In this document: one piece after another, positions 8,420-16,737 of the stretch | Position numbering within the stretch: position 1 is the stretch's first letter | Layout: every line of letters begins with the position of its first letter | Source of the DNA: an uncultured bacterium | Lineage (GTDB): Bacteria > Bacillota > Clostridia > Lachnospirales > Lachnospiraceae | DNA: 64,000 bases | Assembly: GCA_947643595.1 (NCBI GenBank) | Contig: CANRWP010000003.1 | Coordinates: 29,121-93,120 of the forward strand | Direction: 5' to 3' | Program-made: the position numbers and the translations under genes | Notes under the pieces: generated by a model | Databases searched by the model: none | What the model was told of the DNA's origin: nothing | What the model saw: the letters and a program-made list of their open reading frames with translations, nothing else

Positions 8420-9259
8420 ATGAGTAAAAAAACAAGAACAACGGCGGGCTGGATTGCATTTTACCTGTTTGTGGCGTTTTTTGTCATTATGCTGATATTA
8501 CCGTTTTTCTGGCAGTTCATGACATCGATCAAACCGCTCAATGAGATATCGGCGATGCCGGCCAAATGGATACCGAGCTATGTCCATTTCGAGTTTTATC
8601 AGAATGTGTTTACCCTGCATCCGTTTGCGAGGTATATGCTGAACAGCCTGATCGTGGCGACAAGCTCCACGCTGCTGAGTCTGGTGATCGGCGCGATGGC
8701 GGCCTATGCGTTGGCGAGACTGCGGTTTAAAGGGAGAAAGGTGCTTCTGATGGTGATTCTCAGCGTGTCCATGTTTCCGACGATCGCTACCCTGTCTCCT
8801 CTGTACCTGATCCTGCGCAATATGAAGCTGCTCAACACATATTTCGGCCTGATCATTCCGTACATCACTTTCTCCCTGCCCATGGCGATCTGGCTGATGA
8901 CCAGCTTTTTCAGCCAGCTGGACGGAGGATTTGAGGAAGCAGCGGCGTTGGACGGCTGTACAAGAATGCAGACTTTCACGAAAGTCATGCTGCCGCTTAT
9001 CAAACCGGCGACATTTTCGGTGGGACTGCTCGTGTTTATCAACTGCTGGAATGAGTATCTGTATGCGCTGACTTTTATGACAAAAGAGGAGATGCGCACG
9101 GTTCCGGTGGGAATCGCCCTTTTTCCGAGCATCAATAAGCTCCCCTGGGGCGATATGGCGGCCGCATCCATCGTGGTGACGCTGCCGCTCATTATACTGG
9201 TGCTGATCTTCCAGAAAAACATTATAGCAGGATTGACAACAGGCGGTATGAAAGGATAG
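8420..9259 (+). CDS. sugar ABC transporter permease (MalG type)
   Basis: 279 aa; ATG 8420 is preceded by AGGAGGT, which rules out the GTG at 8411. Six membrane spans are visible, and an EAA loop near residues 173-195 reads FEEAAALDGCTRMQTFTKV. The N-terminal PFFWQFMTSIKP and the conserved W-N-E-Y-L segment are typical of MalG-like subunits. It completes the CUT1 importer and is followed after 9 bases by the aldo/keto reductase gene, so import and metabolism are co-transcribed. Confidence 0.93.
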   Translation: MSKKTRTTAGWIAFYLFVAFFVIMLILPFFWQFMTSIKPLNEISAMPAKWIPSYVHFEFYQNVFTLHPFARYMLNSLIVATSSTLLSLVIGAMAAYALARLRFKGRKVLLMVILSVSMFPTIATLSPLYLILRNMKLLNTYFGLIIPYITFSLPMAIWLMTSFFSQLDGGFEEAAALDGCTRMQTFTKVMLPLIKPATFSVGLLVFINCWNEYLYALTFMTKEEMRTVPVGIALFPSINKLPWGDMAAASIVVTLPLIILVLIFQKNIIAGLTTGGMKG

Positions 9260-9268
9260 GATTAGACT

Positions 9269-10165
9269 ATGGAAACTGTAAGATTATCGGATAAATTGGA
9301 ACTGACGCGGGTGATCGCGGGATGTATGCGCATGGTGGACGCAGGAAAGAAGGGCGGTGAGCTTCTGCGCTTTGTGCAGGAATGCATGGAACTCGGCATA
9401 AACTGTTTTGACCATGCGCCGGTGTACGGCGGCGGCCTCTGTGAGAAGACGTTTGGAGAGGATGTCATCGCGGCGAATCCCGGGATCCGTGAGAAGATAA
9501 AGATCGTGACGAAGGCGGGTATCGTTGTCCCGGGCACATACGGAAACAGACATATCTATTATGACTCCAGGCAGAGCAGCCTGCTGGCGGAGATGGAGGC
9601 TTCCTTAAAGAGGCTCCACACGGATCATGTGGATCTGCTTTTGATCCACCGCCCCGATATACTGGGGCATCCGGAGGCGGCGGCGAGGGCGCTGGAAAAG
9701 ATCGTGCAGGACGGAAAAGCGCTGGAGGTCGGTGTATCTAACTATGAAGTGTCGCAGTTTGAGGCGCTGCAGCATTATCTTCCGTTCCCGCTTGTCGCAA
9801 ACCAGGTGGAGCTCTCCGTCAAGACGACGGATCAGCTGTTTAACGGCGTGGTGGACACGGCAATGCGTCTGGATACCGGAATCATGGCATGGTCGCCCCT
9901 GGGCGGAGGCAGCGTGTTCAAAGGGGAAGATGAGAAGTCGCTGCGTCTCAGAAAGGCGGTCGGGGAGATCGCCGATGCGCACGGTACGACGATGGACACG
10001 GTCATGTACGCATGGCTGTTCCGCCATCCGGCTAAGATCATGGCGATCACCGGTACGATGAGCAGCGAGCATCTGAAACCTGCGGTGGAGGCACTGGCAC
10101 TTGAACTGAGCTATGATGAGTGGTACGGCATTCTGGCGGCATCCAGAGGATTTGATGTGCCGTGA
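9269..10165 (+). CDS. aldo/keto reductase (YdhF-like)
   Basis: 298 aa, full length for an NADPH-dependent aldo/keto reductase. TIM-barrel landmarks: N-terminal RVIAGCMRM, the GINCFDHAPVYG segment with catalytic Asp and Tyr, KAGIV with the lysine, DLLLIHRPDIL with the catalytic His, VGVSNYE, and a C-terminal cofactor region (ITGTMSSEHL). It resembles the YdhF subgroup. Its place in the sugar operon suggests oxidation or reduction of a sugar-derived carbonyl together with the Gfo/Idh enzyme that follows. Substrate unknown. Confidence 0.88.
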   Translation: METVRLSDKLELTRVIAGCMRMVDAGKKGGELLRFVQECMELGINCFDHAPVYGGGLCEKTFGEDVIAANPGIREKIKIVTKAGIVVPGTYGNRHIYYDSRQSSLLAEMEASLKRLHTDHVDLLLIHRPDILGHPEAAARALEKIVQDGKALEVGVSNYEVSQFEALQHYLPFPLVANQVELSVKTTDQLFNGVVDTAMRLDTGIMAWSPLGGGSVFKGEDEKSLRLRKAVGEIADAHGTTMDTVMYAWLFRHPAKIMAITGTMSSEHLKPAVEALALELSYDEWYGILAASRGFDVP

Positions 10166-10224
10166 TGCGCAGCGTTTCCGGCATAGGGAAGAGATAGAAT
10201 AATGAGAGAAAATTGAGAAAAGGC

Positions 10225-11322
10225 ATGGTACAGAATATGGGCAGAATAAAATATGCTTTGATCGGTTCCGGCTGGAGGGCGGAATTTTATATTCGCATAG
10301 CAAAGATGATACCGGAGCGGTTTGAGCTGACGGCAGTGTTGGTGCGGGATCCCGTGAAAGGGGAGGCGTTCGCCGAAAAGTTTCAGGTGAAAGTCGTGAA
10401 TACGCTGGATGAACTGATGGCGGATGAGCCGGCGTTTGTCGTGCTTTCCATAAAGAGAGGAACTGTGACGGACTATCTGCTGCGTCTGTTTGAGCGAGAT
10501 ATCCCGGTGCTGGCGGAGACGCCGCCCGGGGAGGATATGGAGTCCCTGCGGCGGTTATGGGCCGCGTATGAAAAATATCAGCCGAAAGTGCAGGTGGCGG
10601 AGCAGTATTTTGTGCAGCCTCTGTATGCGGCCTGGTATAAAGCGATAGAGGACGGCATGATCGGGCGGGTGGAAAACATTTCCCTCTCAGCCCTTCACGG
10701 CTATCACGGAATCAGCATGATACGCCGGATGCTGGGGACAGGTTTTCAGAACTGTACCATGTACGGAAAACGCTATCATTTTGAGGTGACGGAGACATAT
10801 GGGCGGGAGGGGATGAGTTTTGACGGAGAAAAATTTGTGTGTCCCCGAGATCGCGTGACGTTGGAGTTTGAAAACGGGACGGTCGCTTATTTTGATTTTT
10901 CCGACCCGGCGCAGTATCATTCTTTTATCCGCACCAGACAGCTGAACATTCAGGGGGTGCGGGGCGAGATAGATGATCTGACGATCCGTTACCTGACCCG
11001 GGATAATGTACCGGTCACACAGACGTTAAACCGGATCGATCTCGGCGTCTACGGGAACCAGGAGTGGTCCCACTACGCGCTGATGCTGGGTGAGAGATTC
11101 CTCTATAAAACGCCGTTTGTGAATGCGAGACTGAATGACGACGAGATAGCGGTGGCGGATCTGCTTGCGCGGATGGCGGACTATGTGGCGGGCGGGGAGG
11201 AAGTGTACCCGCTCAGGGATGCGCTGCAGGATATGTATCTGTGTCTGGAGATGGAGAAAGCGATGGCAGCGGAGTATGTGCCGGTTACAACGGAAACGCA
11301 GCCCTGGTGTCCCGCCAATTAA
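10225..11322 (+). CDS. Gfo/Idh/MocA family oxidoreductase
   Basis: About 365 aa. Starts at TTG 10213, ATG 10225 and ATG 10237 are all possible; none has a strong ribosome site. The N-terminal Rossmann fold opens with KYALIGSGWRAEFYIRIA, a G-x-G-x-x-A type NAD(P) site. The usual catalytic EKP/EKPL motif is replaced by AETPPGEDMES (about residues 95-105), so the standard lysine is missing and the normal dehydrogenase chemistry is uncertain. The C-terminal sheet domain is present to the end. Last gene of the sugar operon; it probably acts on the imported sugar or a derivative. Confidence 0.85.
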   Translation: MVQNMGRIKYALIGSGWRAEFYIRIAKMIPERFELTAVLVRDPVKGEAFAEKFQVKVVNTLDELMADEPAFVVLSIKRGTVTDYLLRLFERDIPVLAETPPGEDMESLRRLWAAYEKYQPKVQVAEQYFVQPLYAAWYKAIEDGMIGRVENISLSALHGYHGISMIRRMLGTGFQNCTMYGKRYHFEVTETYGREGMSFDGEKFVCPRDRVTLEFENGTVAYFDFSDPAQYHSFIRTRQLNIQGVRGEIDDLTIRYLTRDNVPVTQTLNRIDLGVYGNQEWSHYALMLGERFLYKTPFVNARLNDDEIAVADLLARMADYVAGGEEVYPLRDALQDMYLCLEMEKAMAAEYVPVTTETQPWCPAN

Positions 11323-11331
11323 ATATTGAGA

Positions 11332-11461
11332 GATTGCGAAATATTTTTATAGATAGACGGAATCGGACAGTACAGATAAAAACGGGCTCCGATGCAGTGG
11401 CAAGTCGCCCTCATTTTATCTGTACTGTCCGATTCCTGTGCATCGAAAAGTGGTTTCGCAA
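11332..11461. repeat. nested long inverted repeat (MITE-like or hairpin RNA)
   Basis: Outer 9-bp arms ATTGCGAAA (11332-11340) and TTTCGCAAT (11453-11461) enclose a perfect 23-bp inverted repeat (11359-11381 with 11414-11436), whose arms begin GGAATCGGACAG and end in CTGTCCGATTCC. The stem continues inward imperfectly through GGGC/GCCC. The regions between the outer and inner arms pair only partly. No reading frame uses it. It could be a miniature inverted-repeat element of about 130 bp or a very stable 3' hairpin of the operon. Confidence 0.8.
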
Positions 11462-11485
11462 TGCTCCGGCAGAATAATGGTACAG

Positions 11486-11524
11486 AGAGCCTTCATTTTC
11501 GCTTGAAATGGAGGCTTTCTTTTT
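11486..11524 (+). terminator. intrinsic terminator
   Basis: AGCCTTCATTT pairs with AAATGGAGGCT with one G-T mismatch and a short loop, followed by TTCTTTTT. It ends the sugar operon just before trmL. Confidence 0.75.
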
Positions 11525-11562
11525 GCTAAAATGAGGAGAATAGAATACAGGGGGAAAGTGAA

Positions 11563-12054
11563 ATGCACATTGTCTTGCACCAGCCGGAGATACCGGCGAA
11601 TACGGGAAATATTGGGAGAACCTGCGTCGCGACGGGCAGCAGTCTGCACCTGATCGAGCCGCTCGGGTTCCGGCTGGATGAAAAGTCCATCAAACGAGCC
11701 GGAATGGACTATTGGGACAGTCTTGATGTGACGAGATATATTAATTATACTGAATTCCGGGAAAAGCATCCCGGCGCCAAAGTTTGGTTTGCCACCACCA
11801 AGGCGAAGAGAGTTTACACGGAAGCGGATTTCGGGATGGACGATTACATTATGTTCGGGAAGGAGAGCGGCGGAATTCCGGAGGAGATACTGGCGGACAA
11901 TGAGGAAGCGTGCATCAGGATACCGATGCTTGACGATATTCGTTCCCTGAACCTGTCCAACTCTGTGGCCATCGTGCTGTACGAGGCGCTGCGGCAGAAT
12001 GATTTCGCGGGAATGCGGCGGGAGGGGGAGTTGCACAGGCTGCGGTGGAAGTGA
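11563..12054 (+). CDS. trmL: tRNA (cytidine/uridine-34 2'-O)-methyltransferase
   Basis: 163 aa, the usual length for TrmL/CspR of the SPOUT superfamily. The trefoil-knot SAM site is seen in MFGKESGGIPEEIL (about residues 103-116) and the final IPMLDDIRSLNLSNSVAIVLYEALRQ (motif 3). The N-terminal HIVLHQPEIPANTGNIGRTC, with its N-x-G-x-x-x-R core, is nearly invariant in the family. It methylates the wobble ribose of tRNA-Leu species. GGGGGAAAGTGAA precedes the ATG. It stands alone between a terminator and a new promoter. Confidence 0.93.
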   Translation: MHIVLHQPEIPANTGNIGRTCVATGSSLHLIEPLGFRLDEKSIKRAGMDYWDSLDVTRYINYTEFREKHPGAKVWFATTKAKRVYTEADFGMDDYIMFGKESGGIPEEILADNEEACIRIPMLDDIRSLNLSNSVAIVLYEALRQNDFAGMRREGELHRLRWK

Positions 12055-12111
12055 GGAGGGAGAGGATCGCACCTGGATTTTATGCCTTATGGAGGAAAAA
12101 TCGGAGCCGTA

Positions 12112-12140
12112 TTGACAGGACGCTGACCAGGTGCTATCAT
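12112..12140 (+). promoter_or_regulatory. sigma-A promoter upstream of the MFS gene
   Basis: TTGACA (12112-12117), exactly 17 bp, then TATCAT (12135-12140). It would drive the small hydrophobic ORF and the MFS transporter, leaving an untranslated leader of about 220 bases before the transporter. Confidence 0.7.
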
Positions 12141-12217
12141 AGGTTCAGTCTTAGTGACAGGAGATGAAACATCATGAGCTGGAAAAATCGTGTGATTTAT
12201 CAATTTAAAGGAAACAT

Positions 12218-12334
12218 TTGATTCTTTCAGGCTATCTTTATGCCCTTTTCGGGGTGATTATTCCATTGATAAATAAATTAATAACAGCGAAACTGTTTTT
12301 GGAGGTATTGGTCAGTCCTATCGTCCGAAATTAA
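12218..12334 (+). CDS. possible small hydrophobic peptide
   Basis: A 38-codon ORF from TTG 12218, preceded by AAAGGA at a usable distance. It encodes an N-terminal hydrophobic stretch (residues about 1-22, LSGYLYALFGVIIPL) and a second hydrophobic part ending at VRN. It lies in the 312-base gap between trmL and the MFS gene, behind a good promoter. A shorter 15-codon ORF (from ATG 12175) overlaps it in another frame. I do not recognise it. It could be a membrane leader peptide or chance; coding is not proven. Confidence 0.25.
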   Translation: MILSGYLYALFGVIIPLINKLITAKLFLEVLVSPIVRN

Positions 12335-12366
12335 GTTTCCGCAGGCAGAATGATAAGAGGTTTATT

Positions 12367-13560
12367 ATGAATATAGAGAGACAGACGGTACGGATGTACC
12401 TTTATGAGGCGGCGCTCGCCTTCCGCATGGTGGACGCCGTCTGGGTTATTTTCTTGCTGGAGAGAGGGTTTTCTCTGGCGCAAGTGGGCATTGCGGAGGG
12501 GATCTACCATGTGACAAGTATGATTTTTGAGGTGCCCAGCGGTATGGCGGCGGACCTTTTCGGGAGAAAACGCACGCTCCAGTTGTCGGGCGTGCTTGGG
12601 ATCTGCTCGGCTGTTTTTATGACGATTGACGGTTTCAGCGGATTTGTCTACTGCGGCATGATCTTTTCCGCGCTGAGCCTGAATATGGCGTCCGGGACGG
12701 AGGAGGCGTTAGTCTATGACAGCCTGCTGGAGGCGGGGTGCGAGGCGCGCTACAAGAAGGTGTGGGCGAATTTCAGCATGATCGCCAGAGTATCGAGCAC
12801 GTTTTCCTGCGCCCTCAGTCCGGTGGCGATCCTGATTGGATATCGGTATACTTATTATATCATGGCGGGCTTATATCTGTTCACGATCCTCTGTGTGTCA
12901 GGGGTAAGGGAACCGCAGGTGACACAGAAGCAGAGGATGCGGAGAAATCAAATAGGAAGCGAGATCGGCCGGCGCTGGAGGCAGCACATCAGGGAGACGG
13001 GCGCTTTCCTGAGAAACAATCCGAGGACCATGTGCAAACTGCTGGCAAATGCAGCACTGGCCTGCCCCTGTTATCTGATCATGATGTATCTGCAGGAGCA
13101 TCTCGTAGATTGCGGCTGGCCGAAAAGTCTGATCGGTATTCCGATGCTTATGATCCCTCTGGCGGGAGCCGTCGGGACAAGGATCGCCGCGGGAAACGAG
13201 AAAGAGCTGGCGAAAGCACTGCTTGTCTGCGGCGTGATAAGCGGTATCGGGACCTGCCTTGTGGGGAACCGTATGCTTGTCGTCGCGCTGTTCGGAGCGT
13301 GTCTTGCGCGTGTCTGTGAAGGATTTTCTGAGATCAGGGTCAGCGAAAATGTGAACAGAGATTTTACCAGCGATCACAGGGCTACTTTGGTCAGCGTGGA
13401 CAGTATGCTCTACTCCGTGCTGATGGTGGCGGCGAGCCCGGCGACGGGCGTTCTGGGGGATCGCTATGGTGTGAATGTGACGTTTTATCTGCTGGGAGGG
13501 ATTTTACTTCTGGCGACGGTGATCGCGGGAGGCGTGTGGAACCGCAGACGGGCGCAATAA
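12367..13560 (+). CDS. MFS transporter
   Basis: 397 aa with about 11-12 hydrophobic segments. The N-terminal half carries the MFS signature between helices 2 and 3, seen as SGMAADLFGRKRTL (G-x-x-a-D-x-x-G-R-k-x). The acidic SGTEEALVYDSLLEAG segment after helix 4 is typical of the drug/unknown-substrate group common in Clostridia. A long basic loop (about residues 185-215) separates the halves. Substrate unknown. It has its own promoter at 12112 and no obvious partner gene. Confidence 0.85.
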   Translation: MNIERQTVRMYLYEAALAFRMVDAVWVIFLLERGFSLAQVGIAEGIYHVTSMIFEVPSGMAADLFGRKRTLQLSGVLGICSAVFMTIDGFSGFVYCGMIFSALSLNMASGTEEALVYDSLLEAGCEARYKKVWANFSMIARVSSTFSCALSPVAILIGYRYTYYIMAGLYLFTILCVSGVREPQVTQKQRMRRNQIGSEIGRRWRQHIRETGAFLRNNPRTMCKLLANAALACPCYLIMMYLQEHLVDCGWPKSLIGIPMLMIPLAGAVGTRIAAGNEKELAKALLVCGVISGIGTCLVGNRMLVVALFGACLARVCEGFSEIRVSENVNRDFTSDHRATLVSVDSMLYSVLMVAASPATGVLGDRYGVNVTFYLLGGILLLATVIAGGVWNRRRAQ

Positions 13561-13633
13561 TTTCATGGAAAATTTTCCGGAAATGTGGTAAAACATTCTT
13601 ATCGGAAAATAAACGAAAGAAATGGAGAAAAAC

Positions 13634-14527
13634 ATGATTCAGACAGCAGGAATAGTGGGATTGGGCGCTCTGGGAATCTTATTCGGACAGAAATTGTCGG
13701 AGGCGCTGGGCAGGGAGAATGTCTATGTGTTTGCCGACAGAGAGCGTGCCGAGCGGTACGGAAAAAAGGGCGTGTACGCCAACGGGAAGCGCTGTGAGTT
13801 TACCTATGTGGAGGCGAAGGATGCGCCGACGGTGGATCTTCTGATTTATGCCACAAAATATTACAGTCTGGAGGAGGCGGTCAAAAGTACGGCAGGCGCC
13901 TGCGGAAAAGATACGATCGTCATTTCCCTGTTGAATGGAGTGAGCTCGGAGGGACTGATCGAGGAGCTTCTGCATCCTGCGCATCTGCTCTACTGCGTGG
14001 CGCAGGGGATGGATGCCACCAGGGAGGGAAGCCGTCTCACCTATTCCAAAGCTGGATGCCTTGTGTTTGGGGAGAAAGATAACAGATATAGTGGGAGCGT
14101 AAAGGATCTGGAAGAGTTGTGCGGCAGGGCGGGGATCGCCTGTGAAGTGCCGGATGACATCCTGCATAAGCAGTGGAGCAAGTGGATGCTGAATGTGGGG
14201 GCGAACCAGACCTGTGCGGCCTATGCCACGGGATACCGGGGTATACAGAGAGGAGGAGATCGCCGGGAAGCGTTTCTTGCGGCGATGCGGGAGGCAATGG
14301 CGGTGGCGAACGCGGAGGGGATCGCTCTGACGGAGCGGGAGCTGCAGGACTGGACAGACCTCATCGATACGCTCTCACCGGCCGGGGAGCCCTCTATGCG
14401 GCAGGATACGAAGGCGGGGCGAAAGACCGAGGTGGATCTTTTCAGCACGCTGGTGTGTGAACTGGGGAGGAAGCATGGAATCCCGACGCCCCAGAATGAT
14501 ATCTTCCAGCGAATGCTGCGAGATTAA
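13634..14527 (+). CDS. ketopantoate reductase-like (PanE/ApbA family) oxidoreductase
   Basis: About 297 aa from ATG 13634, which has GGAGAA eight bases upstream; ATG 13622 is the alternative. N-terminal Rossmann motif GIVGLGALGILFG (G-x-G-A-L-G) for NADPH; residues 95-110 (ISLLNGVSSEG) and KWMLNVGANQTCA match the ApbA C-terminal domain, with the catalytic-type Lys in HKQWSKW and Glu/Asn positions kept. PanE makes pantoate for coenzyme A. Paralogues of this family act on other 2-keto acids, and no pantothenate genes are nearby, so the substrate is open. It converges on the histidine kinase gene with only 18 bases between. Confidence 0.85.
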   Translation: MIQTAGIVGLGALGILFGQKLSEALGRENVYVFADRERAERYGKKGVYANGKRCEFTYVEAKDAPTVDLLIYATKYYSLEEAVKSTAGACGKDTIVISLLNGVSSEGLIEELLHPAHLLYCVAQGMDATREGSRLTYSKAGCLVFGEKDNRYSGSVKDLEELCGRAGIACEVPDDILHKQWSKWMLNVGANQTCAAYATGYRGIQRGGDRREAFLAAMREAMAVANAEGIALTERELQDWTDLIDTLSPAGEPSMRQDTKAGRKTEVDLFSTLVCELGRKHGIPTPQNDIFQRMLRD

Positions 14528-14545
14528 GAGGAATACCTGTAACGG

Positions 14546-15964
14546 TTACTCCTCCTCGTCCGCCACGGGCAGCGAAAAGATAAATTCCGTGCCGACGCCG
14601 ACGGTGCTGATCACATTGATGTGTTCGCCGTGAGCCATAATGATCTCCTTTGTGATGGAAAGGCCGAGACCGGTACCCTTTTTGTCCTTGCCGCGGGAGA
14701 GATCGGATTTGTAAAAGCGATCCCAGATCAGTTTCAAATCTTCTTTGGGGATACCGATGCCTCTGTCCTTGATCGATACAAAGACTTTATTTTTCTTTTC
14801 GGTGGTCTCTATCTTGATCATGGAATCCTGAGGGCTGAATTTGATGGCATTGTCCAGAAGGTTGTAGAGAACCTGCTGGATCTTGCCCATGTCGGCTTCC
14901 ACCGGCATGGCATCGCCGGTCAATACCAGCTCGATAGCCACAGACTTATCTTTGCAGACACCCTCAAAGGTGGCGGCAGTATTTCGTATGGTGCCATTCA
15001 GATCGAAGACAGATTTTTCCAGGTAGACGCCTTTTGTGTTCAGATTGTTCAACGTCAGCAGGGAGTCCGTCAGCTTTTTCAGGCGGTCCGTTTCATTCAG
15101 GACGATATTCAGATATTTTTCATAGAGTTCGGGGGGAACCGTACCATCGATCATGGCGTCCAGATAACCCCGGATGGAAGTCAGGGGCGAGCGAAAATCG
15201 TGAGAGACGTTTGCCACGAACTTTTTCTGGTTGTCCTCCGCGCGGGCGATCTCGCTCGCCATATAGTTTAAGGAGGCGGCGAGATATCCCATCTCATCCG
15301 CGCTCTCCACAGTAAATTCATAGTGCATATTGCCGGAGGCGTACTGCTCCGTGGCGGAAATAATCTTTTTTAGCGGAACATAGACGATCTCCGTGAAAAA
15401 GATCAGAATGATCAGCGATAAAACAAAGAGGATGATCAGCATGATATAGGAGATATTTAAGAAGCTGTAGGCCTCCTGCCGGATGGCGGACATGGACATA
15501 TGGATGACAACATAGCCCTGTACTCTGTAGTTGTAGGTGATGGGAGCGAAGACGCTGAGCATGTCCTCCTGAAAATAACCGAAAAATGTACCCTCCGTGT
15601 AATAGGAACCGGCAGTTGCCGTGGAGTCAAAGTTTTCGATGACGATCTCTTTTTCGATATCCAGGGGGGTGGAGGAGTCGAGCACCATACGCCCGGATGG
15701 GTTGATGATCCAGATCGTGCTGTTCATATAGACGGCCAGGGCATCGATCTGATTTTTTACCGTGTCCAGCGAAGTGCGATTGCTGTAGAGGTCTGACGCG
15801 TAGGTATTGGCGATCTGGATCGCTTCCTTGTACAGGGATTCCGCATGATTCTTTTTAATATGATCGAGAGTCATATTGGAGACAAAGGTGGCCACAACGA
15901 CAAAGCCGAAGAAGCCGAAGATCAGATAAGCCAATATGAATTTCAGATAGAGAGTCTTTCTCAT
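14546..15964 (-). CDS. sensor histidine kinase
   Basis: 472 aa. Transmembrane helix 1 (about residues 8-30), an extracytoplasmic sensor of about 130 residues, transmembrane helix 2 (about 172-195), a HAMP linker, HisKA with the phospho-accepting His in FVANVSHDFRSPLTSI (about residue 258), and HATPase_c with N box LLDNAIKF, G1 DRGIGIP, and G2 GTGLGLSI. It follows the response regulator gene on the same strand (44 bases apart) and both trail mutS2. Signal unknown; the extracellular loop suggests a cell-surface cue. Confidence 0.93.
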   Translation of the reverse strand: MRKTLYLKFILAYLIFGFFGFVVVATFVSNMTLDHIKKNHAESLYKEAIQIANTYASDLYSNRTSLDTVKNQIDALAVYMNSTIWIINPSGRMVLDSSTPLDIEKEIVIENFDSTATAGSYYTEGTFFGYFQEDMLSVFAPITYNYRVQGYVVIHMSMSAIRQEAYSFLNISYIMLIILFVLSLIILIFFTEIVYVPLKKIISATEQYASGNMHYEFTVESADEMGYLAASLNYMASEIARAEDNQKKFVANVSHDFRSPLTSIRGYLDAMIDGTVPPELYEKYLNIVLNETDRLKKLTDSLLTLNNLNTKGVYLEKSVFDLNGTIRNTAATFEGVCKDKSVAIELVLTGDAMPVEADMGKIQQVLYNLLDNAIKFSPQDSMIKIETTEKKNKVFVSIKDRGIGIPKEDLKLIWDRFYKSDLSRGKDKKGTGLGLSITKEIIMAHGEHINVISTVGVGTEFIFSLPVADEEE

Positions 15965-16008
15965 ACTCCGGTCTCCTCAGCCGTTTATTATACTCAAAAA
16001 TATATTTG

Positions 16009-16710
16009 TCATGCCTTGACTTCAAATTTATATCCGATGCCCCAGATCGTAGCAAGTTTCCAACTCTCATGGTCATTGATCTTCTCCCGGAGGCGCTTAA
16101 TATGCACGTCCACGGTTCTTGTGTCGCCGATATACTCATAGCCCCAGATCTGATCCAAAAGCTGTTCCCTTGTGAAGACGTGGTTCGGGGAGGAGGCAAG
16201 AAAATATAAAAGTTCCAGCTCCTTCGGCGGCATCTCCACGGGATGCCCCTTATAGAGAACGGAATAGTTGGTCTGGTTCACCACAAGGTCGGGATATTCC
16301 ACGCACTTGATGTCAGGGTCGGGAGGCGCCTGTATGGCAGGTTTATATCTGCGGAGAACCGCTTTGACTCTCGCCACAAGTTCCTTGGAGTCAAAAGGTT
16401 TTTCCATGTAGTCGTCCGCGCCCATCTCAAGGCCGAGCACCTTGTCAAAAATTTCGCCCTTCGCGGAGAGCATGATAATGGGCAGAGCTGATTTCGCGCG
16501 GATTTCCCGGCAGACCTGGTAGCCGTCGATGCCCGGCAGCATCAGATCTAACAGCATCAGGTTTGGCCGAAAACTCTCCACGGCAGTCAGGGCTGATTCA
16601 CCGTCGCCTACGATCATAGTCTCAAAGCATTCCTTGGTCAGATACAGTGAGATCAGTTCAGCGATATTGCTGTCGTCATCTACGATTAAAATTTTTTGTT
16701 TAGCGGCCAT
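16009..16710 (-). CDS. OmpR-family response regulator
   Basis: 233 aa. The start is the ATG read from 16710, preceded by AGAGGAG; a TTG upstream at 16737 is less likely. The receiver domain has the acidic pair in ILIVDDD, phospho-acceptor Asp in LMLLDLMLPG, and Lys in YMEKPFD; the C-terminal winged helix (about residues 135-230) includes FTREQLLDQIWGYEY and RTVDVHIKRLREKI. Partner of the kinase at 14546-15964. Target genes cannot be read here. Confidence 0.95.
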   Translation of the reverse strand: MAAKQKILIVDDDSNIAELISLYLTKECFETMIVGDGESALTAVESFRPNLMLLDLMLPGIDGYQVCREIRAKSALPIIMLSAKGEIFDKVLGLEMGADDYMEKPFDSKELVARVKAVLRRYKPAIQAPPDPDIKCVEYPDLVVNQTNYSVLYKGHPVEMPPKELELLYFLASSPNHVFTREQLLDQIWGYEYIGDTRTVDVHIKRLREKINDHESWKLATIWGIGYKFEVKA

Positions 16711-16737
16711 GTTGTTCTCCTCTTTTTTGGCTGTCAA

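Noticed and set aside
11241..11477. 78-codon ORF across the long inverted repeat
   Set aside because: Its only length comes from reading through the repeat; no ribosome site or motif.
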